Shown one piece after another: positions 15,405 to 23,265 of a stretch of 40,564 bases of DNA (within the stretch, counting starts at the first letter, position 1; each line of letters opens with the position of its first letter). The translations under genes and the position numbers were made by a program. Origin of the DNA: Bacteroidales bacterium (GTDB lineage: Bacteria; Bacteroidota; Bacteroidia; Bacteroidales; UBA4181). The notes below the pieces were generated by a model that did not search any database, was not told where the DNA came from, and saw only the letters and a program-made list of their open reading frames with translations. The stretch spans positions 1 to 40,564 of the forward strand of contig JAFWVY010000026.1 in NCBI GenBank assembly GCA_017523725.1, in the 5' to 3' direction.

Positions 15405-16052
15405 ATGAAACTCGACCGTTTCCTCCAATGGTTCGTCGTCAAGGAAAAACGTTTTTTCCCCTTGTTCCGCCAGTCTGCGGAGAATATTCTCAAAGCTGCG
15501 GACCTGCTTCTTCTTCAGACCAAATCAGCCGATCCGGACGACCGTAGGGTTTTATCGCTCCGGGTCAAGGAATGCGAGACAGCGGGCGACCGTATTACCG
15601 ACCGCATCATTGATGAATTGATGGAAGCCTATGTGACGCCTTTCGACCGCGATGACATTCACGCGCTGGCCGAAGGCATGGATTCCTTCCTTGACGCCAT
15701 CCGTGACTCATCTAAGAAGTTTGCCATCTATCAGCCGAAACAGTCCAAGAAGTTTGTTGAGATGGCCGAATTCATCCGCCGCGATGCGGAGCTGATCCTG
15801 GAAATCACCGGCAAGTTCGATTCCATCCGTAAGGATATTCATGAGGTCGATGCGCTGTGCGACGCTATCAAGGACATTGAGCATATGGTGGACGACTTGT
15901 ATGAGAGTTATATGTCGAATCTTCTTCTGTACGAGAAGGATACAGTGGAGATTATCCGCAAGAAGAACATTGCGCAGGCCCTTGAGGATGTGTCGGACAT
16001 GGCCAAGACCATATCTGGAATCATCCGCAGCATTGCGGTCAAGATGGGCTGA
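15405..16052 (+). CDS. DUF47 (PhoU-like) phosphate transport regulator
   Basis: 215 residues from the ATG at 15405 (MKLDRFLQWFVVKEKRFF); an in-frame ATG at 15342 would translate the leader hairpin. The protein is nearly all helical and matches the DUF47/UPF0111 family, which shares the PhoU fold. Typical segments are FFPLFRQSAENIL at the start, CETAGDRITDRIIDEL (about 66-81) and TPFDRDDIHALAEGMD (88-103). Members are encoded beside low-affinity PiT phosphate transporters and are thought to modulate them. That is the arrangement here, with the transporter 3 nt downstream. Cytoplasmic, no signal peptide. Confidence 0.92.
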   Translation: MKLDRFLQWFVVKEKRFFPLFRQSAENILKAADLLLLQTKSADPDDRRVLSLRVKECETAGDRITDRIIDELMEAYVTPFDRDDIHALAEGMDSFLDAIRDSSKKFAIYQPKQSKKFVEMAEFIRRDAELILEITGKFDSIRKDIHEVDALCDAIKDIEHMVDDLYESYMSNLLLYEKDTVEIIRKKNIAQALEDVSDMAKTISGIIRSIAVKMG

Positions 16053-16055
16053 CGC

Positions 16056-17153
16056 ATGATTGCCATTGTGCTCATAACGGCGTTTATCGCCCTCGTTTTC
16101 AGTTTTACAAACGGTATGAACGATGCGGCCAACTGCATCGCCACCGCCGTAGCTACCAAGGCGATGCCGCCGAAGGTGGCTGTCGCTTGGGCGGCGTGCT
16201 GGATCATGGCCGCTATCTTCGTGTTCCCGATGACGGTGGCGGCTACGATGGGCAAGGGTATCGTGGACCAGAACTGCATCGATGTGTATGTCATCCTGGC
16301 GGCGTTGCTGGGTTCTATGCTGTGGATCCTGATTTGCACGCTGCTCGGATTGCCGGTGTCGGCATCCCATGCGTTGATAGGCGGTCTCATCGGACCGGTC
16401 TGGTTCGTTTATGGCATGCAATATCTGATAGGCAGCGGTATCTTCACCGTGGTGGCCTTCATTGTGATATCTCCACTTCTCGGTTGCGTGATGGGATTTA
16501 CGCTCAACAATCTTTTCATGCTGCTGTTCAAGCGTTGCAAGGCGCGCAAGGTGGAAAAAGTATTCAAACGGCTCCAGTTATTGTCGACGGCCACTTTTTC
16601 GCTCGGTTTCGGCGGCAACGACGGGCAGAAGACCCTCGGCGTCATCGCCATCCTGTTTGCTTCGGCTTTCATGTCGAACCCTTCCGACCCGGTGATGCTC
16701 ACGCTGTTCGGACGCGGCGCGGTGGAGGCCGGCGTGTACAATGCGGCGGGTGAGTTGGTGCAGGAAGGTGGGTTCTTTGTGCCGCTCTGGCTGAAAATTC
16801 TCTGCTACATGCTGATAGCGATAGGGACGATCACCGGGGGCTGGAAAGTTATCCGCACCCTTGGGGACGGACTGAGCAAAATCTACCCGACACAGGGCTT
16901 CTGCTCCGAATTGTCCGGTGCCATTACTCTGATTCTTACTGCTTTTTCGGGAATTCCCGTCAGTACGACCCATACCATCACCGGCTCCATCATCGGAACC
17001 GGCCTAACGCGGGGCGTCAAACGGGTCAAATGGTTGACAGCCAAAAATATCGTCGGTGCGTGGGTGCTTACCATTCCGGCGGTCATCGTCGTCAGCGGTC
17101 TGATTTACCTGGCGATGGTTCACTGGTTCGGCTGTCCTGTAAAGACGCTGTAG
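16056..17153 (+). CDS. pit: PiT family inorganic phosphate transporter
   Basis: 365 residues, strongly hydrophobic, with about ten transmembrane segments. The two inverted family signatures are visible. The N-terminal one is FTNGMNDAANCIATAVATKA (about 17-36) and the C-terminal one is GIPVSTTHTITGSIIGTG. A central GFGGNDGQKTLGV marks the loop before the second half. It takes up phosphate with a cation across the inner membrane. It forms a two-gene unit with the DUF47 protein just upstream. Its stop lies 2 bp from that of the converging asnC-like gene, with no room for a terminator hairpin. Confidence 0.93.
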   Translation: MIAIVLITAFIALVFSFTNGMNDAANCIATAVATKAMPPKVAVAWAACWIMAAIFVFPMTVAATMGKGIVDQNCIDVYVILAALLGSMLWILICTLLGLPVSASHALIGGLIGPVWFVYGMQYLIGSGIFTVVAFIVISPLLGCVMGFTLNNLFMLLFKRCKARKVEKVFKRLQLLSTATFSLGFGGNDGQKTLGVIAILFASAFMSNPSDPVMLTLFGRGAVEAGVYNAAGELVQEGGFFVPLWLKILCYMLIAIGTITGGWKVIRTLGDGLSKIYPTQGFCSELSGAITLILTAFSGIPVSTTHTITGSIIGTGLTRGVKRVKWLTAKNIVGAWVLTIPAVIVVSGLIYLAMVHWFGCPVKTL

Positions 17154-17155
17154 TT

Positions 17156-17629
17156 TTATTCTACCGGAATCTGCCGGTCGATGGTCTGTTCCAGCGAGAT
17201 GAGTGTCTCGGTGCGCGTAATGCCTTTGATGACTTGCAGTTTTTCGAGCAGAATCGATTTGAGGTGCTCGTTGTTGCGGGCGTACACTTTGATAAAGATG
17301 GAGTAGTTGCCCATGATATAATGGCATTCGGTTACTTCCGGAATCTTGCCGATTTCCTCGACGACATCCTTGAACATGCTGGCTCGTTCAAGGAAAATGC
17401 CCATGAAGGCGCAGGTCTCGTATCCGAGCCGTTTGGGATTCAGCACGAATTGTGACTTGGAGATCAGACCCAGCCGGATGAGCCGCTGCACGCGCTGGTG
17501 CACGGCTGCGCCCGAAATATGGCAGTCGCGTGCTACTTCAAGGAAGGGGACACGGGCGTTTTCCTTGAGGATGCTGAGAATCTGCTTGTCCAAAGTGTCA
17601 ATTTGAAATTTTGCCGTTGATTTTTCCAT
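17156..17629 (-). CDS. Lrp/AsnC family transcriptional regulator
   Basis: 157 residues, the normal family length. An N-terminal winged helix-turn-helix (about 10-60) starts with DTLDKQILSILKENARVPF and carries HISGAAVHQRVQRL. It is followed by an effector-binding RAM domain (about 70-150) with ECHYIMGNYSIFIKV. The protein should act as a dimer or octamer that senses an amino acid. It is transcribed away from asnA across a 214-bp control region, the same arrangement as E. coli asnC-asnA, so control of asnA by asparagine is a reasonable inference. I leave the symbol empty because orthology was not tested. Confidence 0.92.
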   Translation of the reverse strand: MEKSTAKFQIDTLDKQILSILKENARVPFLEVARDCHISGAAVHQRVQRLIRLGLISKSQFVLNPKRLGYETCAFMGIFLERASMFKDVVEEIGKIPEVTECHYIMGNYSIFIKVYARNNEHLKSILLEKLQVIKGITRTETLISLEQTIDRQIPVE

Positions 17630-17663
17630 GCTTTGATAATAATTTTTCGATTAGGACAGTTTT

Positions 17664-17688
17664 AGATTTGAATCTCAAAGCAAAAATA
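17664..17688 (-). promoter_or_regulatory. asnC-like promoter -7 box with palindrome near the start site
   Basis: The minus strand reads TATTTTTG at 17688-17681, a -7 match, but lacks a TTTG at the usual distance. The short palindrome AGATTTGAATCT (17664-17675) lies where the transcript would begin, a position suited to autoregulation. Confidence 0.45.
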
Positions 17689-17696
17689 AAAAAATG

Positions 17697-17727
17697 TTTA
17701 CAATTGAAGAAAAAATTTGATTGTAAA
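17697..17727. promoter_or_regulatory. inverted repeat, candidate AsnC operator
   Basis: TTTACAAT (17697-17704) and ATTGTAAA (17720-17727) are perfect 8-bp arms around a 15-bp AT-rich spacer. The right half overlaps the -33 element of the asnA promoter, and the whole site lies between the two divergent promoters. A regulator bound here could block asnA and affect its own gene. Confidence 0.6.
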
Positions 17728-17747
17728 GTTTTAATTTGTCATCTTTG
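17716..17747 (+). promoter_or_regulatory. asnA promoter
   Basis: TTTG at 17716-17719 and CATCTTTG at 17740-17747 are 20 bp apart. The -7 box has C for the first T of TAnnTTTG. Transcription would begin near 17754, leaving a leader of about 90 nt that includes the structured element. Confidence 0.6.
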
Positions 17748-17764
17748 CAAGGTCTAAAGAGTAA

Positions 17765-17820
17765 AAGCCGTAGGCTCGGCGTGCACGGTACATGACGGTG
17801 CAGGGTGAGGTCAACGGCTT
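17765..17820 (+). ncRNA. structured asnA 5' leader (candidate cis-regulatory RNA)
   Basis: This 56-nt segment of the asnA leader folds into one long interrupted hairpin. The base stem AAGCCGT/ACGGCTT (17765-17771 with 17814-17820) is perfect. GGCTC then pairs with GAGGTC, allowing one bulge. After an internal loop, TGCAC/GTGCA (17782-17786 with 17798-17802) closes an 11-nt loop. It ends 23 nt before the asnA ATG. No terminator or T-box marks are seen. It could be a ligand- or protein-binding leader; no known class was recognised. Confidence 0.5.
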
Positions 17821-17843
17821 AATTTACAAATGTTTGTCGATTC

Positions 17844-18881
17844 ATGTCGAAGTTATATATTCCCAAGGGTTACAAACCACTGCTGACGTTGCGGCAGACT
17901 GAAATCGCCATTAAGCAGTGCAAGGATTTCTTTGAGTTGTGTCTTTCGTCCGAGCTGCGGCTCCGCCGTGTGACGGCTCCGTTGTTTGTCCTGCATGGCA
18001 CGGGATTGAATGACGACCTGAACAGTGTGGAGCGGCCGGTCAAGTTCCTGCTCAAGGACATGCAGGATGCCACGGCCGAAGTGGTTCATTCGCTGGCCAA
18101 ATGGAAACGCCTCATGCTGGCGCGCTATGAGATTCCTGCAGGGCAGGGGCTCTACACCGACATGAACGCCATACGGCCGGACGAAGAGTTCGACAATATT
18201 CATTCGGCCTATGTGGACCAGTGGGACTGGGAGCAGACCATTGCACCGGAACAACGGACGCTGGATTATCTCTGCAAAGTGGTGTCGCAGATCTATAATG
18301 CCATCCGCCGGACCGAATACTACCTCTACGAGCGTTATCAGATGCTGGAGCCGATGCTGCCCGAAGAAATCACTTTCATTCAGGCGGAAGACCTGGCCCG
18401 GCAGTATCCTGCGCTGACGCCCAAGGAAAGGGAATATGAGATTGCGAAACGCTGCGGTGCCGTATTCATCATCGGTATCGGGGGCGTGCTTTCCGACGGC
18501 AAGCCCCATGACGGACGTGCCGCCGATTATGACGACTGGACCACGGAAACAGGCGACGGTTACCGCGGCCTGAACGGCGACATCCTGCTCTGGAACCCGG
18601 TGCTGGAGAATTCGTTCGAGATTTCTTCGATGGGCATCCGGGTGGACCGGGAATCCCTGCTCCGCCAGCTGGCCATCCGCGGTCAGGAAGACCGTTGCGG
18701 CCTGATGTTCCACAAGGCGTTGCTCGAGGGCCGGCTGCCGCTTTCCATCGGCGGCGGTATCGGGCAGTCCCGGCTGTGCATGTTCCTTCTGCACAAAGCC
18801 CATATCGGCGAGATTCAGGCCAGCATTTGGCCGGAAGACATGGTCGCGACGTGTTCGAAGCATAATATCTTTCTGATTTAA
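17844..18881 (+). CDS. asnA: aspartate-ammonia ligase (asparagine synthetase A)
   Basis: 345 residues, a little longer than the E. coli enzyme. It makes asparagine from aspartate, ammonia and ATP, with an aspartyl-adenylate intermediate, on a class II synthetase-like fold. Recognisable segments are YIPKGYKPLLTLRQTE at the start, VTAPLFVLHGTGLNDDLN (about 43-60), QWDWEQ, and the C-terminal GGGIGQSRLCMFLL. Cytoplasmic. It is divergent from the AsnC-like regulator, carries a structured leader, and is followed by a terminator, so it is a single-gene unit. The ATG at 17844 is the only start that fits the family N-terminus. Confidence 0.96.
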   Translation: MSKLYIPKGYKPLLTLRQTEIAIKQCKDFFELCLSSELRLRRVTAPLFVLHGTGLNDDLNSVERPVKFLLKDMQDATAEVVHSLAKWKRLMLARYEIPAGQGLYTDMNAIRPDEEFDNIHSAYVDQWDWEQTIAPEQRTLDYLCKVVSQIYNAIRRTEYYLYERYQMLEPMLPEEITFIQAEDLARQYPALTPKEREYEIAKRCGAVFIIGIGGVLSDGKPHDGRAADYDDWTTETGDGYRGLNGDILLWNPVLENSFEISSMGIRVDRESLLRQLAIRGQEDRCGLMFHKALLEGRLPLSIGGGIGQSRLCMFLLHKAHIGEIQASIWPEDMVATCSKHNIFLI

Positions 18882-18921
18882 AGTTTGTTGGGAGTCTATA
18901 TTCTCCCATCGTAACCAGATA

Positions 18922-18968
18922 AACAGCCGAGCCTTGGTTTCTGCCGGGTTACCGGCTGTTCTTTTATT
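18922..18968 (+). terminator. terminator of asnA
   Basis: AACAGCCG (18922-18929) and CGGCTGTT (18953-18960) form an 8-bp stem followed by CTTTTATT. A second small hairpin, TGGGAG/CTCCCA (18889-18908), lies between this and the asnA stop. Confidence 0.75.
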
Positions 18969-19014
18969 GTGCCGAAAAAACGCATATTCGGGCGAATCTT
19001 TATATTTTTGCTGC

Positions 19015-20796
19015 ATGGTTAGGAAAAACTGGAAACTCAAAGATGTGGACAGCGATGCGGTAGATGTCCTTTCCGAAGCTCTGGGAGGAAACCGCGTGCT
19101 GGCGTCGCTGTTGGTGCAGCGCAATGTGCGGACTATCAGTGAGATGCACGATTTCTTCTCGCCCTCGTATGAACAGCTTCACGATCCGATGCTGATGCAT
19201 AACATGAAGCGGGCGGTTGACTGTATCGTGCAGTTGTTGCACGACCGTGAGAAAATGCTCATTTACGGCGATTATGATGTCGACGGCACGACGGCGGTCG
19301 CCATGGTCTATTCGTTTCTCAAGAAACAGGGAGGGGACGTGTCATATTATATTCCTGACCGTTATTCCGAAGGATACGGCATCTCCAAGCAGGGCATCGA
19401 CCATGCGTACCGTTCCGGAATCAAATGGATCATCGCGCTCGACTGCGGTATCAAGGCCAACGAGAAGGTGGACTATGCCAAGTCGAAGGGTATCGAATTC
19501 ATTATCTGCGACCACCATTATGCCGGGGCGAAACTGCCGCAGGCGTTCGCCATACTGAATCCGAAATGCGACGATACGTATCCCTACAAGGAATTGTCCG
19601 GCTGTGGCGTCGGGTTCAAGCTTATCCAGGCGTTGTCGTCGGCGTTGGGGCTGCCGCAGGAGGAAGCCTACGAATACATCGACATGGTGGCTGTGAGCGT
19701 GGCCTCGGATATCGTTTCGATGGACAAGGAGAACAGGGCCCTGACCTATCTCGGACTGCAGAAGCTTAACACCAATCCGAGTCTCGGCCTCAAATCCATC
19801 CTCTCGATTTCGAAAATGCGGAAAGACCAGAAGATTACCTCCGATGACATTGTTTTCCGCATCGGCCCGCGCATCAACGCGGCCGGACGCATGAGTTCGG
19901 GCAACCGTGCGGTCAATCTGCTCTGCGGTCAGGACGAACGTCTTTCCAGGGAACTCGCCCGTGAGATAGACGAGCACAATACGTTGCGCAAGCAGATCGA
20001 TACGGAGATTACGAGCCAGGCCATGCGGGAGATGTCAAAAGACCCGCAGCAGGAGAGCCACAAGTCCACGGTGCTTTTCAATCCGAACTGGCACAAGGGC
20101 GTGGTCGGGATTGTCGCCTCCCGGCTGATCGACACTTATTACAAGCCGACGGTTATTCTGACCGAATCGAACGGCATGGCCACCGGATCTGCCCGTTCGG
20201 TCGAAGGATTCGACCTGTATTCTGCCGTGGAGGCCTGCAGCGAGTATCTGGAGAACTTCGGCGGTCATACGTATGCGGCCGGGGTTACGATGAAACTGGA
20301 GAATATTGAGGCGTTCCGGCGCAAGTTCGAGGAAGAGGTGTCAGCACGGATCACACCGGACCAGCTGGTGCCGTCTGTGGAAATCGACACCGAGATAGAA
20401 CTGTCCCAGATCACGCCGGAATTCTGCGCCATGCTGAAGCGGTTCCAGCCGTTCGGGCCGAGCAATCCTGCGCCCGTGTTTCTGACGCCTAACGTCTATT
20501 GCACCAACGATGTGCGGACGGTGGGACCTTATGGCGAGCATCTTAAAATTAATGTGTATCAGATAGATGAGGATGGCACGAAGTCTCCGGTCGTACCGGC
20601 CATCGGTTTCCAGATGGGAGGCCGCGTCAAGGAGGTCAAGGCGGGACGGCCGTTCCACATCTGTTATGTCATTGAGGAAAATTCATATCAAGGCAACAAG
20701 TCCTATCAGTTGCGCATCAAGGACCTGATGGCCGGTACGCTGCGGACCATCACCGAAGACCTGCACGATGAGACCGTCTATGACGGCGGCTTCTAG
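19015..20796 (+). CDS. recJ: single-stranded-DNA exonuclease RecJ
   Basis: 593 residues from the ATG at 19015 (MVRKNWKLKD). An upstream in-frame ATG at 18934 lies within the asnA terminator hairpin and is rejected. RecJ digests single-stranded DNA 5' to 3' in recombination and mismatch repair. The DHH-phosphoesterase metal motifs are clear: YGDYDVDGTTA (84-94), LDCG (142-145) and CDHH (165-168). The RIGPRINAAGRM motif and the DHHA1 part with GFDLYSAVEACSEYLENFGG follow. The C-terminal OB-fold segment is present. The gene converges with the next one; their stop codons share a CTAG at 20793-20796. A TATTTTTG at 19003-19010 would imply an almost leaderless transcript. Confidence 0.94.
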   Translation: MVRKNWKLKDVDSDAVDVLSEALGGNRVLASLLVQRNVRTISEMHDFFSPSYEQLHDPMLMHNMKRAVDCIVQLLHDREKMLIYGDYDVDGTTAVAMVYSFLKKQGGDVSYYIPDRYSEGYGISKQGIDHAYRSGIKWIIALDCGIKANEKVDYAKSKGIEFIICDHHYAGAKLPQAFAILNPKCDDTYPYKELSGCGVGFKLIQALSSALGLPQEEAYEYIDMVAVSVASDIVSMDKENRALTYLGLQKLNTNPSLGLKSILSISKMRKDQKITSDDIVFRIGPRINAAGRMSSGNRAVNLLCGQDERLSRELAREIDEHNTLRKQIDTEITSQAMREMSKDPQQESHKSTVLFNPNWHKGVVGIVASRLIDTYYKPTVILTESNGMATGSARSVEGFDLYSAVEACSEYLENFGGHTYAAGVTMKLENIEAFRRKFEEEVSARITPDQLVPSVEIDTEIELSQITPEFCAMLKRFQPFGPSNPAPVFLTPNVYCTNDVRTVGPYGEHLKINVYQIDEDGTKSPVVPAIGFQMGGRVKEVKAGRPFHICYVIEENSYQGNKSYQLRIKDLMAGTLRTITEDLHDETVYDGGF

Positions 20797-21977
20797 TCGC
20801 CGGGCGTATAGTCCCAGGGCAGCAGATAGAGGATGCCGTAGCGTTCGTAGGCCTCTTTGACGATGTCCGTCGGCGGGTAGTAGGAGCCGTCCGGATAGAA
20901 ATAAATCAGATTCTTCTTGAAATGAAGGGTGAACAGGGTCGTCGTATCGGTCCGTTCTTTCCTTTTGCCTTCTTTTTTCTTGATGAGTTCAGAAATCATC
21001 AGACTGTTTTCCGTGTTCAGCGTTTTCGCTTTCTCGGGTGCATTGCGGTCGTTCGTGCTGATGAGCGCGCGGAGCAGCAAGGGTTTGCTGAGCAGGATCT
21101 TGTCGGCACGGATGCGCTTCTGTTCGCGCCAGTCGTCGTCGGTCGGCTGTGACTCATCGTCCGGACGTACAATCGACTGTGCGATGAAATTTTCGCGCGG
21201 CATGGTGCCGGTGTACAGGCTGCGCGTAAAGTGCATCATGGAGTTGTGATAGGCATCCAGCCGGTTTTTTCTCCAGGTCTCGGCCTGTGTCTCGTCGGCT
21301 GGCTGCAGCGGCTCGAAACGCGGATAGCCGCGCAGGGTGGTGACCATGCTCCGGTAGTTGTAGGCGAACTCCGACAGCGAGTAGAAGATGCGGTATCCCA
21401 GGTAATTGTTGACGACCTCAATGGGCTCGTCGGCGGCCGCCCTCAGGATGCGTGAGTCCGTGTTGTACGAAAAATGCACGACTTTGGGATTCTCGGCCTT
21501 GATGACCTTGTCTTTGAGGGCTGTGACTCCGAAGAACCTCATCCAGAACATGTTCCGGAAACCATTGCCGATGCGGCGTTTTTCGCGGACTACGACTTCT
21601 TTGACCTGGAACAATTTGTGTTTCAGCCTGAAGTTGACGATGGAGTCGGTCAGGGCGCCGACCTGCAGCGTCCGGCTTTCGGTGATGTAATCGAGATGGG
21701 CTGCGACCAGGTCGTAGGTGCCGTCACCCGGCAGACGGATCTCGAACTGTCCGTCCTCATCGGTGACCATGCCACGCGTCGTGCCCGAGAAAAAGACAGA
21801 GACGTAATCGATGGGTTCGCCTGTCTCGGCATCGGTGACGCAACCCGAAAGGGTACGCATCCGGGGAGAGGCAACGGCGAGGGAATCGGTCTGGGCAGCG
21901 GCCTGGCACAGACAGACGGTCAGCAGGACGGCCGGTAAGAGGTGCCGCAGGATACGGGAGGCGGGGTGGTGTGTCAT
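20793..21977 (-). CDS. CarboxypepD_reg-like domain envelope protein
   Basis: 394 residues. A signal peptide (about 1-29, ending CQAAAQT) is followed by a carboxypeptidase-regulatory-like beta-sandwich (about 41-118). That domain has the usual LSGCVTDAETGEPIDYVSV start and a GMVTDEDGQFEIRLP segment. This N-terminal module is common in Bacteroidetes outer-membrane and surface proteins. The rest, with EVVVREKRR and a long region up to the WDYTPGD end, is not recognised, has no TonB-receptor barrel and shows no catalytic motif. It is the last gene of the rpsA run, 13 bp after rnz. Function unknown, location probably periplasm or outer membrane. Confidence 0.8.
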   Translation of the reverse strand: MTHHPASRILRHLLPAVLLTVCLCQAAAQTDSLAVASPRMRTLSGCVTDAETGEPIDYVSVFFSGTTRGMVTDEDGQFEIRLPGDGTYDLVAAHLDYITESRTLQVGALTDSIVNFRLKHKLFQVKEVVVREKRRIGNGFRNMFWMRFFGVTALKDKVIKAENPKVVHFSYNTDSRILRAAADEPIEVVNNYLGYRIFYSLSEFAYNYRSMVTTLRGYPRFEPLQPADETQAETWRKNRLDAYHNSMMHFTRSLYTGTMPRENFIAQSIVRPDDESQPTDDDWREQKRIRADKILLSKPLLLRALISTNDRNAPEKAKTLNTENSLMISELIKKKEGKRKERTDTTTLFTLHFKKNLIYFYPDGSYYPPTDIVKEAYERYGILYLLPWDYTPGD

Positions 21978-21990
21978 GGTTGTTTCTGGT

Positions 21991-22896
21991 TCAGAGTTTG
22001 ACGGTGAGCCCGTCTGTGGCCAGAATGGTGTCTGGGAACACGGTCCTGGCTTCCTGCAGTAGGGGCTCCAGTTCTTTGTATTTGGCCGAATAATGGCCGA
22101 TCATCAGTTGCTTGGCGTGGGCCTTGGCCGCGATGCGGGCGGCGCAGACCGTGGTGCTGTGGAATACTTCGGCGGCCCGGGCGGCCTGGTCGGCCGCATA
22201 GGTGGCCTCGTGATACAGCAGATCGACCCCGTCGATATAGGGGAGCATGTCCTCGTTATAGACGGTGTCGGAGCAGAAGGCGTAGCTGCGCGCCGGGATA
22301 CCGGGCACGGTCAGTTTCCGGTTGGGAATGATTTCACCGTCTTCTGTGACAAAATCGTTGCCGGCCTTGATGCCGGGAATGTCGCGGACAGGTATCCGGT
22401 AATACGCAATCATATCGGGCCGGATATTCCGCAAACGTTCTTTCTCCTCGAAACGGAATCCCCAGGTCTTGATGCGGTGTTTTAGCTGGAAACAGCTTAC
22501 AGTCAGTTGTTTGTCTTCAAAAATCTGTTGTGGCTGATCCGGCAGCGCATGGAAGATCACTTCGAATTCCGGAGGATTGAAAAAAGCGTAAACCTGCTGC
22601 AGGTAGCCCTCGAGCGGTGCGGGGCCGAACAGATGCAGCGGTTCTGTCCGTCCGTTCATGCCCATCGTCGAGAGCAGGCCCGGCAGACCGAAGGTGTGGT
22701 CGCCGTGCATGTGCGAGATGAACACACATTGTATCCGCATGGCCGACAGCCCGTACCGGCGCAGTTGGATCTGCGTGCCTTCGCCGCAGTCAATCAAAAA
22801 AAAACGCCCGTCAGTCTGCAACAAATGGGCGGTTGAGAACCTTTGGATGACAGGAATGGCGGCACTGCATCCCAGGACTGTCACGGAAAAAGTCAT
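21991..22896 (-). CDS. rnz: ribonuclease Z
   Basis: 301 residues, the short bacterial form. It is a metallo-beta-lactamase-fold endonuclease that trims tRNA precursor 3' ends. The zinc motif SHMHGDHTFGLPG lies at 61-73. TDG, LIDCGEG (34-40), YHEATYA, and a late HY motif in MIGHYSAKY complete the active site. Because neither tRNA in this window encodes its CCA end, 3' trimming before CCA addition is needed, which fits this enzyme. It sits 15 bp downstream of the STAS gene in the rpsA run. Confidence 0.95.
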   Translation of the reverse strand: MTFSVTVLGCSAAIPVIQRFSTAHLLQTDGRFFLIDCGEGTQIQLRRYGLSAMRIQCVFISHMHGDHTFGLPGLLSTMGMNGRTEPLHLFGPAPLEGYLQQVYAFFNPPEFEVIFHALPDQPQQIFEDKQLTVSCFQLKHRIKTWGFRFEEKERLRNIRPDMIAYYRIPVRDIPGIKAGNDFVTEDGEIIPNRKLTVPGIPARSYAFCSDTVYNEDMLPYIDGVDLLYHEATYAADQAARAAEVFHSTTVCAARIAAKAHAKQLMIGHYSAKYKELEPLLQEARTVFPDTILATDGLTVKL

Positions 22897-22911
22897 GGCG
22901 TTATAGAATGC

Positions 22912-23253
22912 TTATGCACGCAGCATGGATTCTGCATCCGAACGGTTGGCCACAATGGTGTGTGCAGCCTCCAGTTGATGTGAATGAATGCGTTGAAGGA
23001 CGCTGTCCTGGACTGATGCCAGGATACAGCGTCCTCCTGCATTCTTACAGAGCCGGTTGGCAATCAGGAGCGCGCCCAACCCGGAGTCGTCGCACGAAGT
23101 GCAATGTTCCAGATTGAACAGCAGGCTCCTGACACCGTCCCGTATCAGTTTCACCGCGAGCATCTTGAGGTCGGATGATATGCCTTCGTCCAACGCTGCC
23201 TCCTGCAGCGTGAGCGACGTAAAGTCCGGCCATGTCTCAACGGCGTACTGCAT
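22912..23253 (-). CDS. STAS-domain protein (anti-sigma antagonist-like)
   Basis: 113 residues, a single STAS domain. SLLFNLEHCTSCDDSGLGALL (about 43-63) is the hallmark region. Ser57 in the DSG motif corresponds to the residue phosphorylated by a partner kinase in anti-sigma-factor antagonists of the SpoIIAA type. No anti-sigma kinase, phosphatase or sigma factor gene lies nearby. It may bind a distant partner or have another role. The gene lies 12 bp after rpsA and 15 bp before rnz, so its expression should follow ribosomal protein synthesis. Confidence 0.82.
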   Translation of the reverse strand: MQYAVETWPDFTSLTLQEAALDEGISSDLKMLAVKLIRDGVRSLLFNLEHCTSCDDSGLGALLIANRLCKNAGGRCILASVQDSVLQRIHSHQLEAAHTIVANRSDAESMLRA

Positions 23254-23265
23254 GGAAAATTCCGG

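Noticed and set aside
17754..17843. T-box riboswitch for asnA
   Set aside because: The leader is too short and lacks a T-box sequence, specifier loop and terminator; T-boxes are also not typical of this phylum.
17792..17890. Short upstream frame starting ATGACGGTGCAG in the asnA leader
   Set aside because: It overlaps asnA out of frame, has only one Asn codon early on, and no ribosome site; it does not look like an attenuation peptide.
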